DNA of 6,117 nucleotides, from positions 1-6,117 of the forward strand of contig CAZTLI010000343.1 of the NCBI GenBank assembly GCA_964614375.1, read 5' to 3'. Positions 1 through 4,819 of this stretch are shown here, piece by piece (position 1 is the first letter of the stretch; every line of letters begins with the position of its first letter). This DNA comes from CAZTLI01 sp964614375. GTDB taxonomy: Bacteria; Chloroflexota; Anaerolineae; Aggregatilineales; Phototrophicaceae. The notes under the pieces are model-generated. The model saw nothing but the letters and a program-made list of their open reading frames with translations, did no database searches and was not told where the DNA came from. Both the position numbers and the translations under genes were made by a program.

Positions 1-1
1 T

Positions 2-739
2 TAGAAAGTCCATCATCTGCTGGCGGGCACTGGCATACAACAGGGGTTCAACCGCTGCCAACCTGTCCGGCGGTAGATACTGCCACAAGCTGGTGTGCAT
101 CTTTTCGGGTGAATCGAGGATGCCGCGAAATTCATCGGGTGAGAGTCCAATCCGACTGCCGAAAATGTCTAGCGTTTTACTCTCTCCGCCGGGCGCGATC
201 TGCACACTGATGAAGTCGCGCCAATCGCGAAGCACATGATCCGGCAAGAAGGGCAGCCAGCAGTCCGGTTGGGCCAATGGCAGGCAATCGGCCTGCCAAT
301 CTTCAATCCTCGGCAGGTCGCGCTCATCCATGTAGGTGAGGATGAGATGCAGCGCTAGAAATCGCTCATAAAATCCTGCGCCATTCCATGCGCCGTCCAT
401 GACATGGGGACGCACCAGATTTAATGTCCACGTTTCGTCCATCGACAAATGCGCGACATACCCCGCGATAAAGGCCAGATGTGCGGGATTGTGGGCGCTT
501 TCCAGCGAGGGATGCTGCACCAGCATGAGCCGCCACAGGTGATTGCGAATGGGTTCGCTGTAGGTGTGAAAATGCGTGACTTCACGCCCCATCCCGGCAT
601 CTACGCGCGCGTCCGCCGCCACATTGCCTAACAAAAAAGCGCTGCGTTGGGTGTGCAGCAGGTCGCGCATGGCTTCAGGCACTTGCGCGTCTATCAGCAG
701 ACGCTGTGCCACAACAAGGTGGGAAAAAGGTGTTGGCAT
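2..739 (-). CDS. Zinc-dependent phospholipase C-like protein (PF00882 type), C-terminus beyond the left edge
   Basis: The reading frame is open from an ATG at 739 to the left edge, giving 246 codons with no stop. The N-terminus starts MPTPFSHLVVAQRLL, followed by FLLGNVAADARVD (about residues 35-47), EVTHFH (53-58) and HLAFIAGYVAHLSMDETW (87-104). This succession of an N-terminal His (H7), an Asp after an LG-x3-A-D stretch (D43), a THF His (H56) and an H-x3-D pair on a helix (H97, D101) is the pattern I know from the zinc-dependent phospholipase C / S1-P1 nuclease fold, where these residues hold zinc ions. The substrate cannot be told: a phospholipid or another phosphoester is possible. No signal peptide is seen, so a cytoplasmic location is likely. 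The start is the only in-frame candidate: the stop at 803-805 is followed by no earlier ATG, GTG or TTG. A GGAG lies only 2 bases before the ATG, closer than usual. It is transcribed divergently from the metal ATPase. Family assignment is from motif memory, not a search. Confidence 0.72.
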   Translation of the reverse strand, partial: MPTPFSHLVVAQRLLIDAQVPEAMRDLLHTQRSAFLLGNVAADARVDAGMGREVTHFHTYSEPIRNHLWRLMLVQHPSLESAHNPAHLAFIAGYVAHLSMDETWTLNLVRPHVMDGAWNGAGFYERFLALHLILTYMDERDLPRIEDWQADCLPLAQPDCWLPFLPDHVLRDWRDFISVQIAPGGESKTLDIFGSRIGLSPDEFRGILDSPEKMHTSLWQYLPPDRLAAVEPLLYASARQQMMDFL

Positions 740-986
740 AGCTCCGATTGTAAACCCATTCGCCCTGCCTGACGAGGGATAACCTGCTGCGCCGCGTAAG
801 ATTTAGTGAGTTATGTCAGCTTCTGAAAAGGGGTGAATTCAAGTATGATAGATAGGGTAGCGCACGCCTCTTCTGGTTTTTCACCCACACATTCCGCACA
901 CACGAAGCGCACGATTTCCTATTAAACAGTTAGGTGCGATGATGCATCTATTTGTTCGTGTAGCACACCACCTAAGCGCGAGTTTA

Positions 987-1015
987 ATCATGCGGATGAC
1001 ATGATAAAAATCATG
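987..1015. promoter_or_regulatory. Candidate operator: three ATCATG/CATGAT half-sites upstream of the metal ATPase
   Basis: ATCATG at 987-992, CATGAT at 1000-1005 and ATCATG at 1010-1015 form two overlapping inverted repeats that share the middle half-site, with spacers of 7 and 4 bases. The cluster ends 75 bases before the ATPase ATG. A weak promoter could follow: TAGCAA (1017-1022), a 17-base spacer, then TAAAAT (1040-1045), which would put the repeats just upstream of the -35 element. Metal-efflux ATPase genes are usually controlled by a metal sensor (MerR, ArsR/SmtB, or Fur/PerR type). No regulator gene is in this window, so which protein would bind here is unknown. The repeat is seen; its role is inferred. 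Confidence 0.35.
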
Positions 1016-1077
1016 GTAGCAAAAAGAATTAACCTGAGTTAAAATAGAAACAACAACGCTGTGAAAACAAATTGCAC

Positions 1078-1083
1078 GAAAGG
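1078..1083 (+). promoter_or_regulatory. Ribosome binding site that decides the ATPase start
   Basis: GAAAGG lies six bases before the ATG at 1090. The in-frame TTG at 1072, which would add six residues, has no comparable purine-rich site in front of it. The ATG at 1090 is therefore the preferred start. Confidence 0.6.
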
Positions 1084-1089
1084 TTTAAC

Positions 1090-3105
1090 ATGGCGGTTTT
1101 CAGCGGCACAATCGAACAGAAAAAACAATCGGGGCAGTCGTCCAACTGGCAGCAGTGGTTGACGCAACGTTGGCTAGAGCCGCGTCTGGTCGTGATTACC
1201 CTGCTGGCGATTATCAGCAGTCTGATAGCCGAACGCCTGACCGCACCTGAATGGTTGATTCTCATTTTCAATGTGACATCGTATGTAGCTGGCGGGGTCT
1301 TCGGCGCGAAAACGGCGCTGCACAGCCTCTTGCGTGAACGTCAGCTTGATGTCGATATGCTGATGGTGCTGGCGGCGTTGGGCGCGGCGGTCGTCGGTCA
1401 GTGGCAGGAAGGCGCGATTTTGCTATTTTTGTTCTCGTTGAGCAATGTGTTGCAGGATTACGCGATTGGGCGCAGCCGCAGCGCGATTAAAAGCCTGTTC
1501 AAGCTCTATCCCGAAGATGCGCGCGTGCGCCGTGATGGAGAAGTTATCACCGTCAAACTGGATGCCATTCAGGTCGGTGATACGGTGCTGATTCAACCCG
1601 GCGAACGGATTCCGGTGGATGGTCGTGTGTCGTCGGGGCGTTCCGCCGTCGATCAATCGCCGATTACGGGCGAGTCAATGCCTGTCGAAAAAGCCGTTGG
1701 GGATAAAGTGTTCGCGGGCACGCTCAACAAACAAGGTCTCCTCGATATTGAAGCGACACAAGCGGCGGGCAATACCACCCTCGCGCGCATCATCAAAATG
1801 GTGGAAGAAGCGCAGGACAGCAAAGCGCCGACGGAACGCTTCCTCAATAAATTTGAGCAGTATTACGCCACCTTCATCATCCTCTCGGTGGCCTTGTTCA
1901 TCGTCATCCCGCCCGCATTGGGACTCGCGGAATTTCAGGCCAACTTCTATCGCGCGATGGTGCTGATGACCGTTGCCTCGCCGTGCGCGCTGGTGATTAG
2001 CGTCCCGGCGGCCTTCATTTCGGCGATTGCATCGGCAGCGCGCGACGGCGTGCTGTTCAAAGGCGGCGCATACATCGAGCAAATGGCGGGTGTTAAAGCC
2101 ATTGCCTTCGACAAAACGGGTACGCTGACAAAAGGCGAACCCCAGGTGACAGATGTCGTTTCGTGCTGTGAATTGGCGGAGGCCGAACTCTTGCGCGTGG
2201 CGGCAGCCGTCGAAGCGCGCTCAGAACATCCACTGGCGCGGGCCGTCGTTCAAGCGGCAGAGGCGCGCGGGCTGGATATTCCCGATGTGACGGATTTCGA
2301 GGCTGTTCCCGGTAAAGGGGTTGAAGCCGTCGTCAATGGGCATCCGGTCAGGCTGGGCAGTATGCAGTATCTCAATCTGAACAGTCAATGCCCGCCCGCT
2401 GTGATTGACATCAGCCGTCGTCTGGAAGGCGAAGGCAAGACGGTCATGGGGGTGGTACGTCCGGGTGTTAAACGCGAGGCCTGCGAAACCTGTGAATTTG
2501 GCTTCAATGCCTGCGGGTGGATGGGTCTGCTGGCGCTGGCAGATACGATGCGTCCCGAAGCCAAAACAGTTGTTGATGGCTTGAAAGCGCGCGGACTACA
2601 GGTGGCGATGCTCACAGGCGATAACGAACGGGTGGCGCAATCCATCGCGTCGCAGGTGGGGATTGACCATATATACGCCAGCCTCATGCCCGAAGACAAG
2701 GTGACTGCCGTGCAGCGTTTGCAAAACGACTATGGCGCGGTGATGATGGTTGGCGATGGGGTGAATGATGCGCCCGCGCTGGCACATGCCGATATTGGCA
2801 TCGCGATGGGTGCGGCGGGGACTGATGTCGCGATGGAAACGGCTGATGTGGTGCTGATGGGCGACAAAATCGAACGCATCGCCGTCGCGATTGACCTCAC
2901 CCGTAAAGCACGCCGCGTCGTCTGGCAGAATATCATATTTTCTGTCGCCGTGATTGTGCTGTTAATTCTGGGCGCGTTCGTGATTGACCTGCCGCTGCCC
3001 CTGGGCGTCCTGGGTCACGAAGGCAGCACGGTGATCGTCGTCCTTAACGGCTTGATTACACTGCTGCTCCTGCCCGAAATGCGCCGGCGGCAGCACAAGG
3101 CGTAA
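1090..3105 (+). CDS. P1B-4 subclass heavy-metal P-type ATPase (divalent transition-metal exporter)
   Basis: This 671-residue membrane pump is expected to couple ATP hydrolysis to metal export across the cytoplasmic membrane. Seen in order: four hydrophobic segments (about 32-47, 55-73, 88-104, 108-125), an actuator domain with TGES (193-196), two segments (258-277, 289-312) with SPC (297-299), the phosphorylation motif DKTGT with Asp341, the N-domain HP motif (H380-P381) and GKG (408-410), TGDN (509-512), GDGVNDAP (555-562), and two final segments with HEGST (643-647). SPC plus HEG-(G/S)-T defines the P1B-4 subclass, whose characterised members (CoaT, CtpD, PfeT/FrvA) move Co2+, Fe2+ or related ions; the actual metal here cannot be read from sequence. 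As in that subclass there is no N-terminal CxxC metal-binding domain. Unusually, a Cys-rich insertion with C465, C468 and C475 sits between the N- and P-domain parts of the cytoplasmic loop. The gene stands alone, divergent from the phospholipase-like gene and convergent with kbl. Confidence 0.93.
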   Translation: MAVFSGTIEQKKQSGQSSNWQQWLTQRWLEPRLVVITLLAIISSLIAERLTAPEWLILIFNVTSYVAGGVFGAKTALHSLLRERQLDVDMLMVLAALGAAVVGQWQEGAILLFLFSLSNVLQDYAIGRSRSAIKSLFKLYPEDARVRRDGEVITVKLDAIQVGDTVLIQPGERIPVDGRVSSGRSAVDQSPITGESMPVEKAVGDKVFAGTLNKQGLLDIEATQAAGNTTLARIIKMVEEAQDSKAPTERFLNKFEQYYATFIILSVALFIVIPPALGLAEFQANFYRAMVLMTVASPCALVISVPAAFISAIASAARDGVLFKGGAYIEQMAGVKAIAFDKTGTLTKGEPQVTDVVSCCELAEAELLRVAAAVEARSEHPLARAVVQAAEARGLDIPDVTDFEAVPGKGVEAVVNGHPVRLGSMQYLNLNSQCPPAVIDISRRLEGEGKTVMGVVRPGVKREACETCEFGFNACGWMGLLALADTMRPEAKTVVDGLKARGLQVAMLTGDNERVAQSIASQVGIDHIYASLMPEDKVTAVQRLQNDYGAVMMVGDGVNDAPALAHADIGIAMGAAGTDVAMETADVVLMGDKIERIAVAIDLTRKARRVVWQNIIFSVAVIVLLILGAFVIDLPLPLGVLGHEGSTVIVVLNGLITLLLLPEMRRRQHKA

Positions 3106-3130
3106 AACGGCTAGAATTTTGCAATTTGAA

Positions 3131-3153
3131 GGGGAGAGTCTCAAACTCTCCCC
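3131..3153. terminator. Hairpin between convergent genes, probable bidirectional terminator
   Basis: GGGGAGAGT (3131-3139) and ACTCTCCCC (3145-3153) pair perfectly over 9 bp around a 5-base loop. The hairpin starts 26 bases after the ATPase stop and 31 bases after the kbl stop on the other strand, the right place to end both transcripts. Neither side is followed by a clean T-run (GACGTATTTCC on the plus strand, TTCAAATTGC on the minus strand), so it is not a textbook intrinsic terminator. Confidence 0.65.
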
Positions 3154-3183
3154 GACGTATTTCCGGTGATAACATATCTCCCA

Positions 3184-4377
3184 TTAATCAATCACGCCCA
3201 AATCTTTACCCACAGTCTCAAAGGCTGCCAACGCCTGTTCGAGGTCAGCCTGCGAATGGGCGGCGGTATTCATCACCCGGATGCGCGCCAGTCCATGTGG
3301 CACAGTTGGATAGCCAATCGCCATCGCGAACACGCCATTCTCGAACAATTTGCGGCTGAATTCCCGCGCGAGTTTGGCGTCACCGAGCATCACCGGCACA
3401 ATCGGCGTCTGGCTGTGCCCGACATCAAAGCCCAGCGCCTTCATTTCCCGCTTGAACAGGTCGCCATTCGCCCATAAGCGCGTGACCAGTTCATCGCTCT
3501 GTTCCAGCAGTTCGACAGCTTCTAAGCAGGCGGCGGTGTCCGGCACAGTCATGGCACTGCTGAACAGGAAAGGCCGTCCACGCTGTTTAATCCAGTCGAT
3601 GATGACCTGTTTCCCGGCGACGATGCCGCCGACGACGCCAAAGGCCTTGCTCATCGTCCCCACTTCGACATCTACTCGCCCGTGCAAATCGAAATGATCG
3701 ACAATGCCGCGTCCGCCTTTGCCGAGCACACCTTCGCCATGCGCGTCATCGACCATCAGCATAATGTCGTGTTCCTGCGCCACTTTCAGCAAATCCGGCA
3801 GCGGGGCGATGTCGCCATCCATGCTGAAGACGCCATCGGTGATGATGAGGCGGCGTTCATAGTCGGTTTCTTGGGCGATTTTGCGACGTAAATCATCGGG
3901 GTTGTTGTGCCCATAAGCGACGACCTTCGCCCGACTCAAGCGGCAGCCGTCGATGATGCTGGCGTGATTAAGCTGGTCGCTGAATATCACATCACCACTT
4001 CCAACCAGCGCCGGAATGGTCGCGAGATTGGCGGTGAAACCACTTTGCAGCGTGACGACTGCTTCCGCGCCTTTGAACTGTGCCAGACGCGCTTCGAGCC
4101 GGTCATGCAGACTCATCGTTCCGGCTATGGTGCGTACTGCGCCGGGGCCAATGCCATAGTCGTCGATGGCTTTTTTGGCGGCGGCTTTCAACCGGGGGTG
4201 ATTGGCGAGGCCGAGATAATTATTGGCGCAAAAATTCAGCACATCTTTACCATCGACACGGATGCGTCCATCCATCGCGCTTTCAATCGTGCGGATGGTA
4301 TTGAATAATCCCTGTTCTTTGAGGTCGTTGAGCTGCTCGGCGAGATAGGCTGTGCGAGAATCAATTTCATAAGTCAT
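3184..4377 (-). CDS. kbl: Glycine C-acetyltransferase (2-amino-3-ketobutyrate CoA ligase)
   Basis: This 397-residue PLP enzyme of the alpha-oxoamine synthase family interconverts 2-amino-3-ketobutyrate plus CoA with glycine plus acetyl-CoA, the second step of threonine breakdown after threonine dehydrogenase. It is cytosolic and the family works as a homodimer. Seen: NNYLGLANHPRL (52-63), GAVRTIAGTM (79-88), LNHASIIDG (136-144), TDGVFSMDGDIAPLPDL (180-196), VDDAHGEGVLGKGGRG (209-224), GTMSKAFG (240-247) with the PLP lysine K244, GRPFLFS (267-273), and a C-terminus ending GKDLGVID. Length and K244 position match E. coli Kbl (398 residues, Lys244 by memory). The DGDIAPLPDL version also occurs in the sister enzyme BioF (8-amino-7-oxononanoate synthase), so a BioF or mixed activity is the main alternative; no tdh or bio gene is in the window to decide. 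The start has a strong AAAAGGA site six bases upstream. It may be co-transcribed with the small upstream gene. Confidence 0.88.
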   Translation of the reverse strand: MTYEIDSRTAYLAEQLNDLKEQGLFNTIRTIESAMDGRIRVDGKDVLNFCANNYLGLANHPRLKAAAKKAIDDYGIGPGAVRTIAGTMSLHDRLEARLAQFKGAEAVVTLQSGFTANLATIPALVGSGDVIFSDQLNHASIIDGCRLSRAKVVAYGHNNPDDLRRKIAQETDYERRLIITDGVFSMDGDIAPLPDLLKVAQEHDIMLMVDDAHGEGVLGKGGRGIVDHFDLHGRVDVEVGTMSKAFGVVGGIVAGKQVIIDWIKQRGRPFLFSSAMTVPDTAACLEAVELLEQSDELVTRLWANGDLFKREMKALGFDVGHSQTPIVPVMLGDAKLAREFSRKLFENGVFAMAIGYPTVPHGLARIRVMNTAAHSQADLEQALAAFETVGKDLGVID

Positions 4378-4383
4378 CGAACG

Positions 4384-4390
4384 TCCTTTT
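4384..4390 (-). promoter_or_regulatory. Strong ribosome binding site of kbl
   Basis: Read on the minus strand, AAAAGGA lies six bases before the kbl ATG at 4377, a near-ideal Shine-Dalgarno site that confirms the start. A second AAGGACG copy occurs 21 bases further upstream (4403-4409) with no start codon at a useful distance. Confidence 0.7.
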
Positions 4391-4431
4391 GTATGTCTAT
4401 TTCGTCCTTATGCCCGCCGATTGTAGCACGT

Positions 4432-4689
4432 TTATTGCACGGCCTTATACACCTCGGTCCCGACATCGACTGCCGCATCGATTTTCAGGCCGATATTATC
4501 GCCGGGATAAGCCACGTCAATGTCTTGATGGTCAATCTGCATGGAGGTGACTTCTTGCTCAAACAGCAGTTCACCATTGACCACAAAACCAATCCATTCA
4601 CCGACTTCCAGCGAGTTCTGCAAGTCGAGCACGGCGACGCCGATTTTGTCGAAATAATGCACCACAACGCCCACGCCTTCCCAATCCAT
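4432..4689 (-). CDS. Stand-alone elongation factor domain II-like small protein
   Basis: This 85-residue acidic protein matches what databases call translation elongation factor-like protein: a single beta-barrel like domain II of EF-Tu/EF-1A, without the GTPase domain. Seen: WEGVGVVVHYFDKIGVAVLD (3-22), VGEWIGF (29-35), EQEVTSMQIDHQDIDVAYPGD (about 44-64) and IGLKID (66-71), which follow the domain II pattern of a VGD-like turn, a V-x-S-I/M-x-x-H-H strand, an A-x-PGD turn and a GL strand. No P-loop or NKxD motif is present, so it cannot bind GTP as a factor would. Its function is unknown; an RNA- or protein-binding role is only a guess. The ATG at 4689 is the only start possible, since the next upstream in-frame codons lack one before a stop at 4714-4716. 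Its ribosome site is a weak G-run six bases upstream. It lies 54 bases upstream of kbl on the same strand and may lead that transcript. Confidence 0.78.
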   Translation of the reverse strand: MDWEGVGVVVHYFDKIGVAVLDLQNSLEVGEWIGFVVNGELLFEQEVTSMQIDHQDIDVAYPGDNIGLKIDAAVDVGTEVYKAVQ

Positions 4690-4718
4690 GATGTGCCCCC
4701 AAGCACTATTTTTCTATC

Positions 4719-4749
4719 ATTGTAACCGAAATTATCGGTTGTGTAGCAA
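4719..4749 (-). promoter_or_regulatory. Candidate promoter with a palindrome in a 19-base spacer, ahead of the EF-like gene
   Basis: On the minus strand, TTGCTA (4744-4749) as a -35 element and TACAAT (4719-4724) as a -10 element are 19 bases apart. Between and touching them lies AACCGA (4724-4729) / TCGGTT (4735-4740), an inverted repeat with a 5-base centre. A start of transcription near 4712 would leave about 22 bases of leader before the ATG at 4689. The hexamers are each 4-5 of 6 matches to the sigma-70 consensus. The long spacer with dyad symmetry resembles MerR-type promoters, but no such regulator is present here, so the interpretation is weak. Confidence 0.35.
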
Positions 4750-4764
4750 CTGCCCGAATAGTAA

Positions 4765-4785
4765 GGGCGATTCGCGGAATCGCCC
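4765..4785. terminator. Perfect 9-bp palindrome downstream of the penicillin-binding protein gene; terminator or dispersed repeat
   Basis: GGGCGATTC (4765-4773) and GAATCGCCC (4777-4785) pair perfectly around a 3-base loop. It lies 34 bases after the stop of the minus-strand penicillin-binding protein gene, so it can end that transcript, and it separates it from the EF-like gene. The minus-strand sequence after the stem (TTACTATTCGG) has no long T-run. The sequence resembles short GGGGCGATTC-type palindromes that recur many times in some bacterial genomes, so it may instead be one copy of a REP- or MITE-like repeat. Confidence 0.55.
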
Positions 4786-4819
4786 CAACATGACATGATA
4801 GAATCAGTGGTGGTTATAG

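Larger units (their letters stand above)
740..1089. other. Divergent intergenic region, AT-richer, with several inverted repeats
   Basis: This 350-base gap lies between two genes transcribed away from each other, so it should hold both promoters. It is visibly richer in A and T than the flanking genes, most clearly from about 915 to 1071. It contains an inverted repeat TTAGGTG (930-936) / CACCTAA (969-975), another ACACGAA (900-906) / TTCGTGT (955-961), a direct repeat AGCGCACG (859-866 and 906-913), and a cluster of ATCATG/CATGAT half-sites at 987-1015. No convincing protein gene is present; a 26-codon frame at 845-925 is discussed among the rejected items. I found no clear sigma-70 promoter for the leftward gene. 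Confidence 0.6.

Noticed and set aside
845..925. A 26-codon plus-strand frame starting ATG ATA GAT AGG, with AAAGGGG upstream, in the divergent gap
   Set aside because: The purine-rich site is 11 bases from the ATG, the peptide has no recognisable pattern, and it ends 165 bases before the ATPase start, too far for an obvious leader peptide.
997..1015. Fur or PerR box upstream of the metal pump
   Set aside because: TGAT and ATCA are separated by 4 bases, not the 7 expected for a 7-1-7 box, and the central bases do not match.
1072..1089. TTG at 1072 as the start of the ATPase
   Set aside because: No ribosome site precedes it, while GAAAGG is well placed for the ATG at 1090.
1675..2082. A 135-codon minus-strand open frame opposite the ATPase, and similar frames across the window
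   Set aside because: They are low-complexity, Arg- and Ala-rich translations of the opposite strand of a well-supported gene.
3121..3183. A clean intrinsic terminator with a T-run after the ATPase
   Set aside because: The stem is perfect but neither side has a clear run of T, so it is listed only as a probable bidirectional terminator.
3907..4308. A 133-codon plus-strand open frame opposite kbl
   Set aside because: It lies wholly antisense to a confidently identified enzyme gene, its product resembles no family, and it is explained by GC-biased codon use of kbl.
4485..4796. A 103-codon minus-strand frame overlapping the EF-like gene
   Set aside because: It is Trp-, Cys- and Ser-rich, runs through the palindrome and the promoter candidate, and overlaps a recognisable protein in another frame.
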